A stretch of DNA of 64,000 bases from JAKFEE01 sp036675815 (GCA_036675815.1 JAKFEE010000040.1:1-64000); one strand, 5' to 3'; positions 25,479-34,536 are shown, numbered from the stretch's first letter. Notes: generated by a model from the letters alone, not told the origin. Made by a program: numbers and translations.

Positions 25479-25751
25479 ATGGCGATTCGCGATCGTATTT
25501 ACCAAAAGTTGAGCGACGGCTTGAGCCCAGCCAAGATCGAGGTCATCGACGAATCGGGCCGCCATGTCGGCCATGCCGGCGCCCATCCCGAAGGCGAAAG
25601 CCATTTCAGGGTGGAGATCGTATCGGCCGCCTTCGTGGGCAAGTCCCGCGTCGAGCGCCAGCGTATGATTTACGGGCTTCTGGTTGAGGAACTGCGTGAA
25701 CGGGTGCACGCCTTGTCGCTGAACGCCCTTGCCCCCGACGAGACGCCGTAA
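25479..25751 (+). CDS. bolA: BolA family protein
   Basis: 90 residues with the class II KH-like BolA fold. Key features are the conserved K-I-E-V-I-D-E-S segment, H-V-G-H-A-G, then E-S-H-F-R-V-E-I-V-S and R-x-x-x-Q-R-M-I-Y-G-L-L. BolA proteins bind monothiol glutaredoxins through a shared 2Fe-2S cluster and affect morphology and iron homeostasis. It is divergent from the J-domain gene, a common order in this class. Confidence 0.93.
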   Translation: MAIRDRIYQKLSDGLSPAKIEVIDESGRHVGHAGAHPEGESHFRVEIVSAAFVGKSRVERQRMIYGLLVEELRERVHALSLNALAPDETP

Positions 25752-25891
25752 GCCATCACTCTCGGCCTAAGGTGGTTCTTCTTTTCGAATGTCAACCGCT
25801 GCTTGCAATCGCCAACAGCATGGGATTTTATTCGGAAAGAGCGTTGCGTTGTGCCGGCGAGGCGGGGCCGCGGCGCATGATGGAGGCCGAG

Positions 25892-26215
25892 GTGAAGCGG
25901 ACGAGAAGCAGCTTGGTCAGCCGCAACGTAACGTGCTCCGGGCGGCGCACCAGCGTTCGCCTCGAGCCGGAAATATGGGACGCCCTGCATGAGATCTGCT
26001 ACCGCGAGCGGCTGACGGCGCATGAGTTGTGCACGGCCGTGGATCTCAGGCGCAACGGCTACAGCTTGACCGCCGCGTTGCGCGTGTTCGTCGTCACCTA
26101 TTATCGGCAGGCGGCGACGGGCGTCCTTATCGCCGCTTGCGCGGACCCTGGGATATCGCCCCGGCAGTCGAGAACCGAGGCCACAAGCGGGCCACCACCG
26201 GGCCGTCGGCGCTGA
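25892..26215 (+). CDS. Ribbon-helix-helix domain protein
   Basis: 107 residues from the GTG at 25892, which has GGAGG five bases upstream. The core (about 15-75) reads RRTSVRLEPEIWDALHEICY and onward to SLTAALRVFVVTYYR, matching the RHH_4-type ribbon-helix-helix domain of Alphaproteobacteria. It is a likely DNA-binding repressor or antitoxin-like protein of unknown target. In-frame ATGs at 25877 and 25772 would lengthen it. The 3' end overlaps the convergent DUF2889 gene by 89 bases, which is unusually long. Confidence 0.7.
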   Translation: MKRTRSSLVSRNVTCSGRRTSVRLEPEIWDALHEICYRERLTAHELCTAVDLRRNGYSLTAALRVFVVTYYRQAATGVLIAACADPGISPRQSRTEATSGPPPGRRR

Positions 26216-26708
26216 GCGCATGGCACTGGTCGATCACACCGGGCCGCTTGCGGTCGGGATCGGCCGCCGCTTTGCGCTCACGCGCAGCAGACAGCGTCTG
26301 ATACGCGGTGGTGGCGATGGGGCCGAACATCTCGACGATATGGGTGCAGCCGCGGACGCCGCCGAAGCGCTGGCGCACCTCGGCGACGAAACCCTTGGCA
26401 ATGCGCAGCCCCGCCAGCTCGGCGAAAGCCGGCGCGATGTCGGCGCATGGGCTGAAGGGGCCGGCCAGGGTCGCGGCCTCGGCCTGCCGAATCAGAAAGT
26501 CGTCATCGATGGTGACCCGCACCATCATTTCATGTAGTGGGTCGCCGGCGCGGATCCGTCCACCGCGATCGGCATTGTCGAAATCATAGGTCTTGGTGTC
26601 GATCAGCCGCGCTTCGATATCCCATAGACCGTCATCTCGGCGGTAACCCCGGCACACGATATCGCGCTGGTGCAGCAGGGTGCGAGCGGCGGGTGGCGAC
26701 AGGGGCAT
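26127..26708 (-). CDS. DUF2889 family protein
   Basis: 193 residues. The opening MPLSPPAARTLLHQRDIVCR and the segments YRRDDGLWDIEARLIDTKTY, MMVRVTIDDDFLI and RGCTHIVEM match the DUF2889 family, whose function is not known. Conserved D, H and C residues suggest a possible metal or catalytic site; that is inference. It lies 2 bases after the CorC-like gene and is probably co-transcribed with it. The C-terminal Arg/Lys tail lies in the part overlapping the RHH gene. Confidence 0.78.
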   Translation of the reverse strand: MPLSPPAARTLLHQRDIVCRGYRRDDGLWDIEARLIDTKTYDFDNADRGGRIRAGDPLHEMMVRVTIDDDFLIRQAEAATLAGPFSPCADIAPAFAELAGLRIAKGFVAEVRQRFGGVRGCTHIVEMFGPIATTAYQTLSAARERKAAADPDRKRPGVIDQCHALSADGPVVARLWPRFSTAGAISQGPRKRR

Positions 26709-26710
26709 GG

Positions 26711-27979
26711 CTATTCCGCTTCCGGTTCCCGGGTTTTGGGCGGCGGCACCACCCGGATGAGCGTCAGCTGATTGCGCTGCCGCCGCAGCACCTCGAAGCG
26801 AAAGCCGTGGAACAGGAAAGCCTGCCCGGCATTCGGAATCTGACGCGATTCATGCAGGACCAGCCCCGCCAGGGTGGCCGCCTCCTCGTCGGGCAGGCGC
26901 CAATCGAACTCACGGTTCAGGTCGCGGATGGTGACGTCGCCACTGACGACATAGGAATTATCGGCCTGCGGGCGAATTCCCGATACCGCCGTGTCGTGCT
27001 CGTCCGAGATTTCGCCGACGATTTCCTCGAGGATGTCCTCGAGGGTAACGATGCCCTTGAACGCGCCGTACTCGTCGACGACCAGGGCGAAATGCTCGCG
27101 GCGGGCACGAAACGCCTGGAGCTGCTCCAGCAGCGAGGTGGACTCCGGAATGAACCACGGCGGCACCGCCAAGCCGGCAATGTCGAGGCTGTCGACATTT
27201 TCGGCATGGGCGCGGACGGCGCGGAGCAGCGCCTTGGCGTTGAGCACGCCGACAATATTGTCCTGATCCCCTTGCCACAGCGGCACACGCGTGTACGGGC
27301 TGGCCAGCACCGCATCGACGAGGCTGGCCGCCGGCTGGCCGGCGTCGAGCATCTCGGTGTTGCGGCGATGGGTCATGATTTCGCCTACCGTGACCTCGTC
27401 CAAATCGAGAATCGAGCGCAGCATCGCCCGCTCTTGCCGCACTTCCTCGGTGGTGTGCATCTCGATGGCGCCGCGCAGTTCCAGCAGCGCCGAGGCAAGG
27501 TCGGTGCGTGCGTCGTACTTGGCCCGAAACAGCCACAGGACACCATTGAGCACCGTCTGAATGAGGCCGACCAACGGCGCCAACAGATTCACCAGGACGT
27601 GCACGGGCCGAGCCACCCGCTGCGCCAAGGTGTTGGCGCTGTGGATGGCGTATGTCTTGGGCAGGATCTCGCCGAACATCAGCACCACCAGGGTCATGAT
27701 GCCGGTGGCATAGGCAACGCCAGCCTCACCGAACATGCTGATCAGCGCGCTGGTGGCGATGGATGAGGCCAGGATGTTGACCAGATTGTTCCCGAGCAGG
27801 ATGGCGCCCAGCAGGCGGTCCTTGCGGTTCAACAGGCGATTGACCAAGGCGGCGCGCTTGTGCCCGTCGGCCTCGAGCTGATGCATATAGGGCCGCGACG
27901 CGGCAGTCAGCGCCGTCTCCGAGGCCGAGAAGAACGCCGACAGGCACAGCAGGACGAGGATGACGGCGATGGTGGTCAT
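26711..27979 (-). CDS. CorC/HlyC (CNNM-CBS) family membrane protein
   Basis: 422 residues. An N-terminal CNNM/DUF21 domain has three to four hydrophobic helices (about 1-25, 60-80, 85-105, 130-150) with FFSASETALTAASRPYM, GNNLVNILASS and MFGEILPKTYAI. Two CBS domains (about 195-325) follow, then a CorC_HlyC transporter-associated domain (about 340-415). The family is linked to Mg2+/Co2+ export or resistance; the haemolysin label is historical. It lies in a run with aroB and aroK. Confidence 0.9.
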   Translation of the reverse strand: MTTIAVILVLLCLSAFFSASETALTAASRPYMHQLEADGHKRAALVNRLLNRKDRLLGAILLGNNLVNILASSIATSALISMFGEAGVAYATGIMTLVVLMFGEILPKTYAIHSANTLAQRVARPVHVLVNLLAPLVGLIQTVLNGVLWLFRAKYDARTDLASALLELRGAIEMHTTEEVRQERAMLRSILDLDEVTVGEIMTHRRNTEMLDAGQPAASLVDAVLASPYTRVPLWQGDQDNIVGVLNAKALLRAVRAHAENVDSLDIAGLAVPPWFIPESTSLLEQLQAFRARREHFALVVDEYGAFKGIVTLEDILEEIVGEISDEHDTAVSGIRPQADNSYVVSGDVTIRDLNREFDWRLPDEEAATLAGLVLHESRQIPNAGQAFLFHGFRFEVLRRQRNQLTLIRVVPPPKTREPEAE

Positions 27980-27985
27980 GGCGGC

Positions 27986-29095
27986 TCAGGATACGAATTG
28001 CTCGAGGACGGCCAGAAGATCGGCTTGCGGCACCTCCCGGCTGAGGAAGGCATGGCCGATGCCGCCGGCGAGCACGAACGTGATGCGGCCATCGCTCACC
28101 TTCTTGTCGCCGCCCATGTGGTCGAGCAAGCGTCGTGCGTTCCAAATGCGTCCCGACACCTGGCGCGGGCTGACCGGCAATCCGGTGTGCTCGAGGTGGC
28201 GCCGCAGGCGATCGACCTCGACGGTGGGGCATAGGCCTTGCCGTGCCGACTGCGCCATGGCCATGACCATGCCGATGGCCACGGCTTCGCCGTGCAGGAG
28301 TTCGCTGCCGAAGCCGGTCTCGGCCTCCAGGGCGTGGCCGAACGTGTGGCCGAGATTGAGCAGCGCCCGCTGCCCGGCCTCGCGTTCGTCAGCGGCGACG
28401 ATCCGCGCTTTGGCGCGGCAACTGGTGACCACCGCATGCCGGGTCGCCGCCGCGTCGCCGGCCAGCACCCGTGGGCCGTGTTGCTCTAGCCAGGCGAAGA
28501 AGGCGGGATCGTCGATCACGCCGTATTTCACCACCTCGGCATAGCCGGCCCGCAGTTCGCGCGCCGGCAAGGTGGCGAGAACGTCGGTGTCCGCCAACAC
28601 CAGGCGCGGTTGATGAAAAGTGCCGACCAGGTTCTTGCCATGACGGCTGTTGATGCCGGTTTTCCCCCCGACCGAGCTGTCGACCTGCGCCAGCAGCGTG
28701 GTCGGAACCTGCACGAAATCGACACCGCGCAACAGGATGCTGGCGGCGAACCCGGTGAGGTCGCCGATGACACCGCCACCCAGGGCGACGATCATCGTGC
28801 CGCGTTCGCACCGCGCCGCCAGCATGGTGTCGAGCAGGGCCTCGAGCTGGGCAAAGCTCTTGGTCTGCTCGCCCGGCGATAAAATCGTGTGGTCGTGGGC
28901 AACCCCCGCCGCAGAGAGCGAAGCCTGCAGCCGCTCGAGGTAAAGCGGCGCCACGTTGGCGTCGGTAACGACGAACACTCGCCGTTGCCGAAGGACGGGC
29001 AGCAACAGTGGCCCTGCGCGGTCGACGAGCCCGGGACCCACCTGGATGTCATATGAGCGCGGACCCAGTTCGACCCGCACGTGCTCGATCTTCAC
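27986..29095 (-). CDS. aroB: 3-dehydroquinate synthase
   Basis: 369 residues. It performs step two of the shikimate pathway, DAHP to 3-dehydroquinate, with NAD+ and a divalent metal. Signatures are SPGEQTKSF, ALGGGVIGDLTGFAAS, VPTTLLAQVDSSVGGKTGIN (substrate site), ELRAGYAEVVKYGVI, LNLGHTFGHALE (metal His) and LHGEAVAIGM. It overlaps aroK by 4 bases (ATGA), so the two are translated in a coupled way. Confidence 0.96.
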   Translation of the reverse strand: MKIEHVRVELGPRSYDIQVGPGLVDRAGPLLLPVLRQRRVFVVTDANVAPLYLERLQASLSAAGVAHDHTILSPGEQTKSFAQLEALLDTMLAARCERGTMIVALGGGVIGDLTGFAASILLRGVDFVQVPTTLLAQVDSSVGGKTGINSRHGKNLVGTFHQPRLVLADTDVLATLPARELRAGYAEVVKYGVIDDPAFFAWLEQHGPRVLAGDAAATRHAVVTSCRAKARIVAADEREAGQRALLNLGHTFGHALEAETGFGSELLHGEAVAIGMVMAMAQSARQGLCPTVEVDRLRRHLEHTGLPVSPRQVSGRIWNARRLLDHMGGDKKVSDGRITFVLAGGIGHAFLSREVPQADLLAVLEQFVS

Positions 29096-29634
29096 GCCGC
29101 CTTCTCCAGATATGAGCGCAGTGCCTGCATCACCTTGTCGACGGTACGCTCGGGGGCCTCGTCGAGGCTGTCGACCACCACATCGGCTTCGGCGTACACG
29201 GGATAGCGTTGCTCCATGAGGTCTTCGAGGATCTTGCGGGCATCGCCCTGCTTCAACAGCGGCCGATGGTCACGACCGGCGGTGCGCTTCACCAGTAGGC
29301 CGAGCGTCGCCCGCAGCCATACGGAAATGGCCCCTTCGCGCACGATCCGGCGCGTAATGGGATCCATGAAGGCGCCACCACCCGCCGCCAGCACATGCGG
29401 CCGCCCTTGCAGCAGCCGCGCCATCACTTTGCGCTCGCCTTCACGGAAAGCGGCTTCGCCGTAGCGGCTGAAGATGTCGGCGATCGAGCAGCCGGCGGCC
29501 GCCTCGATCTCGAGGTCGGCATCGACGAAGGGCACGCTCAGGCGCAGGGCAAGCCTGCGGCCGATGCAGCTCTTGCCGGCGCCCATCAGGCCGACCAGGA
29601 CGACCGGCCGCGGCAGGACCATCTCAGGCGCCAT
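29092..29634 (-). CDS. aroK: Shikimate kinase
   Basis: 180 residues, P-loop kinase. Walker A is GLMGAGKSCIGRRLA (about 15-29), the shikimate-binding D is in FVDADLEIE, the lid and GGG motif read LAAGGGAFMD, and R-P-L-L follows. It phosphorylates shikimate with ATP. The aroK-aroB pair is the usual alphaproteobacterial order, here leading into a CorC-like gene and a DUF2889 gene. Confidence 0.95.
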   Translation of the reverse strand: MAPEMVLPRPVVLVGLMGAGKSCIGRRLALRLSVPFVDADLEIEAAAGCSIADIFSRYGEAAFREGERKVMARLLQGRPHVLAAGGGAFMDPITRRIVREGAISVWLRATLGLLVKRTAGRDHRPLLKQGDARKILEDLMEQRYPVYAEADVVVDSLDEAPERTVDKVMQALRSYLEKAA

Positions 29635-29838
29635 GGCCCATCTCCGCCCCCCTCGCCCACGCCGGTTGAAAGCGATTCGGCGCGCCGGTAGACTGCTTCC
29701 CGTACGACATCGAAGCTGAAACTCAATTCTCTATTAACAGCCAAGCGCCTAGAATCAGCGGACATCGTCCGCCGCATCCCTCTGCGCCCCAGTTCTAGGC
29801 CCAGTCCCTATAGCATATTCGCAGGTTCCGAGTCGCCC

Positions 29839-29979
29839 ATGAGCAAATTGTTGCGCTTCGTGCTGATTATCCTCGTTCTCGTCGTCATCGGCGCCACCGC
29901 CTACTTGGCCGCCTGGGATCCGCCGGCACCCACCGCACGTGTGGAAAGGGTCATACCGAATGATCGGATTGCGCGCTAA
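29839..29979 (+). CDS. Small single-pass membrane protein (46 aa)
   Basis: An ATG at 29839 opens a 46-residue frame with one strong hydrophobic helix (LLRFVLIILVLVVIGATAYL) flanked by a short basic N-terminus, and a soluble proline-rich tail (AAWDPPAPTA and onward). Its stop overlaps the start of the next gene by 20 bases, typical of operon coupling with the secreted protein and xerD. Codon use looks normal. Function unknown. Confidence 0.65.
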   Translation: MSKLLRFVLIILVLVVIGATAYLAAWDPPAPTARVERVIPNDRIAR

Positions 29980-31669
29980 GGTGACAGGCGGCGCCATTGG
30001 TGCCACCGTCGCAGTCCTCGCCTGTGCCGCCTTCGCGCAATCCACGCCGCCGATCCCGCTCCGGCCGTCGCCGGACGGTGTTCGCTCCGCCGTGGGCGTC
30101 CAGGTCGAGTCCCTGGCGGCGCCGGATCCCAATTCCGTCGGCATTCTCGATGAGCGCCACGGCGGATTCGGCGTCGACATGTGGAGCGGCAGCTCACGCG
30201 CCCTGATTCAAAGCCTGCTGCCGGCGCTGCCCGCGGCCACGCCCTCGCGCACCATGCGCGCCATGATGCGGCGGTTGCTGCTGTCGGCGGCGGCGGTACC
30301 CGAAGGACCCAGCCCTGCCGGAGATAGCCTACTCACCCAGCGGGTTGATCGGCTGTGGGCCATGGGCGAAGTCGACGCGATGCTGGCACTCATCGACGCG
30401 GCGCCGCGCGGCGCCGAGACCAGCACATTGTTGCGCTATCGTGTTGACGGTCTGCTGCTCAAGGGTGACGTCCAGGGTGCCTGCCGCGACGTCGATGCCG
30501 CCCAAGCCGCCGGCGATACCGATGGCTACCTGTCCAAGGTGGAGTCGTTCTGTCACGCGGTCGGCGGCCGCACCGCCGATGCACAACTGACGATCGATTG
30601 GCTGCATGATCGTGGTGTTGTCGACCCTGTCTTCTTCGATGGGATTGACGTGCTGCTGGGGCGGCACGTGCCCGACGCCCATCATCTGCCGCAGCCGCGA
30701 CCGCTGCATCTGGCGGTGCTGAGGGCGGCCAAGCGCCCCCTGCCCTCCGACGCCGCGGACGGCAGCGAGCCGGCAGTGCTGCGCGCCATTGCCCTGTCGG
30801 ACAATGCCCCGACCGAAGTGCGCCTGGTCGCGGCAGAAAAGGCGGAACACCTGGGGGTGCTTGATAGCGGCCATGTGCGCGCCCTTTACGCGGCCACCAC
30901 CTTCACCGATACCGAGGCTGAAATCCCCTTGTCGGATGCAGCCCAGGATTGGGGCGCGCGCAGCCGCGCCCTGCTGTTCCGGGCGGCGCAACTGCAGAAA
31001 TCAGCGAAAGCGCGCGCCGAGGTCATCAATCGCGCCTTCGCCCTGGCGCGACAGCATGGCCATTTCGACGCGGCCGCCCGACTGTATGCACCTCTGATCC
31101 TGTCGATCAAACCCAGTGCCGATCTCGGGCATTTTGCCGGCCACGCGGTACGGGCACTGCTGGCGGCGGGCGCCAAGGATGCCGTGGGACCCTGGTTGAA
31201 GCTGGCGCAAAAGGCCGGGGAGGACTCCGGCCCCGTCTGGCCGTTGCTGCGTCTGGTGCAGGCCGACGAGGATCGGCCTATCCGCGCCGGCCTGTTGAGG
31301 AAGTGGCTGGCGCAACGCGCACCCCTGCCGCCGGAGCGGGCCAGCCGGCAGGCCGCCGTGCTGTTTGGCATGCTCGATGCCCTGGGCGACAAGGTCGCGA
31401 CCGAAGATTGGCTGCCCTTGATGGGCGGCCCGGTGAGCCAAACGGTAACCATGCCCCAACCGGCGCTGTGGCATGCCCAGCGCATCGCGGCCGAGGACCT
31501 GCGGCTGGGCGAAACGGTTCTGCTATCGTTGGTCTCGCTGGGGGTCGCCGGCCCGGGCGCGGCCGAGCCGACCAACCTCTATCGTATCGTCGCCAGCCTG
31601 CGCTTGGTCGGCCTGGACGACGAAGCGCGTGCCCTGGCGTTGGAGGCGGCGCTGGCCAATGGCATCTGA
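29960..31669 (+). CDS. Secreted alpha-helical-repeat protein of unknown function
   Basis: 569 residues from the ATG at 29960, which has GGAAAGGG upstream. Residues 1-27 form a signal peptide ending AFAQ, so the product should be periplasmic. The rest is alanine/leucine-rich helical repeat, TPR- or Sel1-like in character (paired helices such as LLRYRVDGLLLKGDVQGACR), with no catalytic motif recognised. The gene overlaps the small membrane protein upstream and xerD downstream, so the three form an operon. Confidence 0.75.
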   Translation: MIGLRAKVTGGAIGATVAVLACAAFAQSTPPIPLRPSPDGVRSAVGVQVESLAAPDPNSVGILDERHGGFGVDMWSGSSRALIQSLLPALPAATPSRTMRAMMRRLLLSAAAVPEGPSPAGDSLLTQRVDRLWAMGEVDAMLALIDAAPRGAETSTLLRYRVDGLLLKGDVQGACRDVDAAQAAGDTDGYLSKVESFCHAVGGRTADAQLTIDWLHDRGVVDPVFFDGIDVLLGRHVPDAHHLPQPRPLHLAVLRAAKRPLPSDAADGSEPAVLRAIALSDNAPTEVRLVAAEKAEHLGVLDSGHVRALYAATTFTDTEAEIPLSDAAQDWGARSRALLFRAAQLQKSAKARAEVINRAFALARQHGHFDAAARLYAPLILSIKPSADLGHFAGHAVRALLAAGAKDAVGPWLKLAQKAGEDSGPVWPLLRLVQADEDRPIRAGLLRKWLAQRAPLPPERASRQAAVLFGMLDALGDKVATEDWLPLMGGPVSQTVTMPQPALWHAQRIAAEDLRLGETVLLSLVSLGVAGPGAAEPTNLYRIVASLRLVGLDDEARALALEAALANGI

Positions 31670-32588
31670 CGGTGCCCGTCACCTAGAAGCGTTCCTGGAG
31701 ATGATGGCGGCGGAGCGCGGCGCCGCCATCAACACGTTGCTCGCCTATCGCCGCGACCTGGAAGACTTTGCCGAATTCCTGGGGGGCGAGGTGCACCAGG
31801 CCGACGCCCAGTCATTGCGCGATTATCTCGGGGATCTGAAGCGACGCGGCATGGCGCCGCGAACCGCCGCGCGGCGGTTGGCGGCCTTGCGGCAATTCCA
31901 TCAGTTCCTGCTGGCCGAGGGAATCCGTGCCGACGATCCGTCATTCGTCATCGACAATCCGCGACTGGGCCGCCCCCTGCCCAAGTACTTGTCGCAGGCC
32001 GAAATACAGCGCCTGTTCGATGCGGCATATGCTGGCCAGGGTGTCGGCGGGACCCGCACGCGTGCGCTGCTCGAGCTGGCCTATGCGGCGGGCCTGCGGG
32101 TCTCGGAGCTGGTGGCCCTGCCGCTGTCGGCGGTGGCGCGCGACCCGGCGCTGCTGGTGGTGCGCGGCAAAGGCGGCAAGGAGCGCATGGTGCCCATCGG
32201 CGAGCCGGCCCGCCGCGCCGTGGCGGCGTGGTTGCCGGTGCGTACGGCGATGGTGGTAGCAGGCGCTTCGTCGAAATGGCTGTTTCCCTCGGGAAGCGCC
32301 GCCGGGCACCTCACCCGTGACGGCTTCGCCAAGATCCTTGCCGACTTGGCGATCGCCGCGGGGCTGTCGCCATCGCGCGTGTCGCCGCACGTCTTACGCC
32401 ACTCGTTTGCCACCCACCTCCTGGCCAATGGTGCCGACCTGCGCGTCATCCAGCAGATGCTGGGCCATGCCGAGATCACGACGACCGAAGTGTACACGCA
32501 CGTCCTAGACGACAAGCTGCGGCATCTGGTGCAGCGGCATCATCCCTTGGCAGGCGGGTTGCCCGGGCGGCGGCCGAGCAAGTCCTGA
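31659..32588 (+). CDS. xerD: Site-specific tyrosine recombinase XerD
   Basis: 309 residues. The N-terminal SAM-like domain occupies about 1-95 and the catalytic domain about 105-300. Catalytic residues are R147 (GLRVSEL), K171 (GKGGKER), H244 and R247 (HVLRHSFATH), H270 (LGHAEI) and the nucleophile Y279 (VYTH). It resolves chromosome dimers at dif with XerC, which is encoded at 43.9 kb. The ATG overlaps the stop of the upstream secreted-protein gene. Confidence 0.93.
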   Translation: MASDGARHLEAFLEMMAAERGAAINTLLAYRRDLEDFAEFLGGEVHQADAQSLRDYLGDLKRRGMAPRTAARRLAALRQFHQFLLAEGIRADDPSFVIDNPRLGRPLPKYLSQAEIQRLFDAAYAGQGVGGTRTRALLELAYAAGLRVSELVALPLSAVARDPALLVVRGKGGKERMVPIGEPARRAVAAWLPVRTAMVVAGASSKWLFPSGSAAGHLTRDGFAKILADLAIAAGLSPSRVSPHVLRHSFATHLLANGADLRVIQQMLGHAEITTTEVYTHVLDDKLRHLVQRHHPLAGGLPGRRPSKS

Positions 32589-32643
32589 TGGGGAGTTGCC
32601 AAGACGACGGTCTCGGCCGACATGTGTCGCGACGGGGCAGGCA

Positions 32644-33450
32644 ATGGCGCGCTGGACACTCGACGACATTCCCTGGTGGAGTTTCGACCGCGACGCGGTC
32701 GACGACCCCATGGTTCGACTGGCCAAGGCGGCGGCCTTGGTGGAGCATAATGGTGCCGATTACGCCCGGTATTTATGCAATGTGTTTGCCGACGACCCGC
32801 TGATGTGCGAGTCGGTGAAAGCCTGGGGCGACGAGGAGATCCGGCATGGCGAGGCACTCGGCCGCTGGGCCGCCATCGCGGATTCGACCTTTGATTTCCA
32901 GGCGGCGTGCCGCCGTTTCGCCGATGGCTATCGGATCCCTATCAACGCACGCCGATCGGTACGCGGCTCGCAAAGCGCCGAGCTGGTCGCCCGCTGTGTC
33001 GTCGAGGTAGGGACCAGCGCCTATTACACGGCGCTCGGCCGGCGTTGCCGCGAGCCGGCACTGGCCGCCATTTGTACCCGTATAGCCGCGGACGAGTTTC
33101 GCCATTACAAGATGTTTTACGCGCACCTGAGTCGCTATAAAGGCACCGACAAGGCGAGCCGCTGGCATCACTTGTTCGTAGCCCTGGGCCGAGTGTTCGA
33201 GGTGGGCGACGACGAGCTGTCCTTCGCCTGGCATTGTGCCAACGAACCGGAAGTCGCCTACGACCGTCGCCGCTGCCATCGCAGCTATGCCCATCATGCC
33301 TCGGCCTACTATGATGCGGACGTGATCGCGCGCGGCACGGCGATGATTCTCAAGGCGACGGGATTCAGCCCAGGAGCCAAAGGGGTGCATCTCGCCGCCT
33401 GGTTTGCCCAGCGGCTGGTCCGCATGCGCTGCGATGTCCGGCGCGGCTAG
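32644..33450 (+). CDS. Ferritin-like di-iron protein
   Basis: 268 residues. The metal ligands of a ferritin-like four-helix bundle are visible: EEIRHGEAL (E-x-x-H, about 59-67) and, on a later helix, DEFRHYKMF (about 154-162), with a further Glu in ALVEHN near 34. The layout resembles acyl-ACP desaturase or rubrerythrin-like proteins, but I do not recognise a specific enzyme. No signal peptide is seen. It stands after xerD on the same strand, with GGGCAGG before the ATG. Confidence 0.7.
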   Translation: MARWTLDDIPWWSFDRDAVDDPMVRLAKAAALVEHNGADYARYLCNVFADDPLMCESVKAWGDEEIRHGEALGRWAAIADSTFDFQAACRRFADGYRIPINARRSVRGSQSAELVARCVVEVGTSAYYTALGRRCREPALAAICTRIAADEFRHYKMFYAHLSRYKGTDKASRWHHLFVALGRVFEVGDDELSFAWHCANEPEVAYDRRRCHRSYAHHASAYYDADVIARGTAMILKATGFSPGAKGVHLAAWFAQRLVRMRCDVRRG

Positions 33451-33513
33451 ATTGGTGGCGGCGGCGCGTTTATGATTACCACCAACAGCGACGAGACGAT
33501 GGGGAGCGCAAGG

Positions 33514-34077
33514 ATGCAGCATAAGGCGCCGAGTTGGGTGCGGCCGGTCGTTGACTATGGTCCCCTGGTCGCCTTTGTCGTCGCCTATTGGCGCTTCGAC
33601 CTGTTCGTAGCCACCGCGACGCTCATGGCGGCGACGGCCGGCGCCTTGGGGCTGTCCTTGATCGTGGCGCGACGGGTGCCCGTCATGCCGTTGGTGACGG
33701 CGGCCGTGGTCGGCGTGTTTGGTGGCCTTACGCTGTGGCTGAACGACGAGACCTTCATCAAGATGAAGCCGACCATCATTCAGGCCCTGTTCGCGGCATC
33801 GCTGCTTGGCGGCCTATTGTTCGGCCGATGCCTGCTCAAGCCGCTGCTGGGCGCATCGTGGCCGATGGATGAAACCGGCTGGCGACGCCTGACCTTTCGT
33901 TTCGGTCTATTCTTTGCCGGCATGGCGGTGCTCAACGAGGTCGTCTGGCGCACGCAGACCACCGACGTATGGGTGGCGTTCAAGGTGTTTGGCATCATGG
34001 CGCTCACCTTCGTCTTCATGCTGACCCAGCTGCCGTTGATGCAGCGCCATCATCAAACCGAGCCGCAGAGCGACTAG
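33514..34077 (+). CDS. yciB: Septation protein A family (YciB/IspZ)
   Basis: 187 residues with about five membrane helices. The family signature is PVVDYGPLVAFVVAYW, followed by WLNDETFIKMKPTIIQALFA and FAGMAVLNEVVWR. YciB-type inner-membrane proteins affect envelope integrity and septation. An upstream in-frame ATG at 33472 lacks a ribosome binding site. The ATG at 33514 has GGGAGCGCAAGG just before it and gives the standard N-terminus. Confidence 0.9.
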   Translation: MQHKAPSWVRPVVDYGPLVAFVVAYWRFDLFVATATLMAATAGALGLSLIVARRVPVMPLVTAAVVGVFGGLTLWLNDETFIKMKPTIIQALFAASLLGGLLFGRCLLKPLLGASWPMDETGWRRLTFRFGLFFAGMAVLNEVVWRTQTTDVWVAFKVFGIMALTFVFMLTQLPLMQRHHQTEPQSD

Positions 34078-34078
34078 T

Positions 34079-34471
34079 CTAATCCTCCGGCACGAGGACC
34101 AGCGCGGCCGAGTTGATGCAATAGCGGAGGCCGGTCGGCGGCGGCCCGTCGGGAAACACATGGCCAAGATGGGCGCCACAGCCCGCGCACAGGGTCTCGG
34201 TGCGGGTCATGCCGTGGCTGACGTCGGTACGCTCGCTCACCGCGTCATTGCCGATCGGCTGCCAGAAACTCGGCCAGCCGCTGCCCGAGTCGTACTTGTT
34301 TCGCGCATGAAACAACGGCTGCCCGCAGCAGGCGCACAGATAGGCGCCGTTGCTCTTGGTGTTCCAGTAGCGCCCGGTGAATGGCGGTTCCGTGGCGCCG
34401 CAGCGGCACACCGCATACTGCTCCGGCGTCAGCTTCCGCCGCCATTCCTCGTCCGATTTGTCCACGGTCAT
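34079..34471 (-). CDS. msrB: Peptide-methionine (R)-S-oxide reductase
   Basis: 130 residues. It reduces methionine-R-sulfoxide in proteins. Two zinc CxxC motifs lie at 46-49 and 95-98. The catalytic cysteine is C118 in GLRYCINSAAL, and SGSGWPSFWQP and HVFPDGP complete the active site. GGAGGTGACG precedes the ATG at 34471; an in-frame GTG at 34483 is less likely. It converges with yciB with a 1-base gap. Confidence 0.95.
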   Translation of the reverse strand: MTVDKSDEEWRRKLTPEQYAVCRCGATEPPFTGRYWNTKSNGAYLCACCGQPLFHARNKYDSGSGWPSFWQPIGNDAVSERTDVSHGMTRTETLCAGCGAHLGHVFPDGPPPTGLRYCINSAALVLVPED

Positions 34472-34536
34472 CGTCACCTCCACCGGCCAGGATACCGGAT
34501 AGATCGTGACGATAGCCGGTCCATGCCAGCCGTCGC

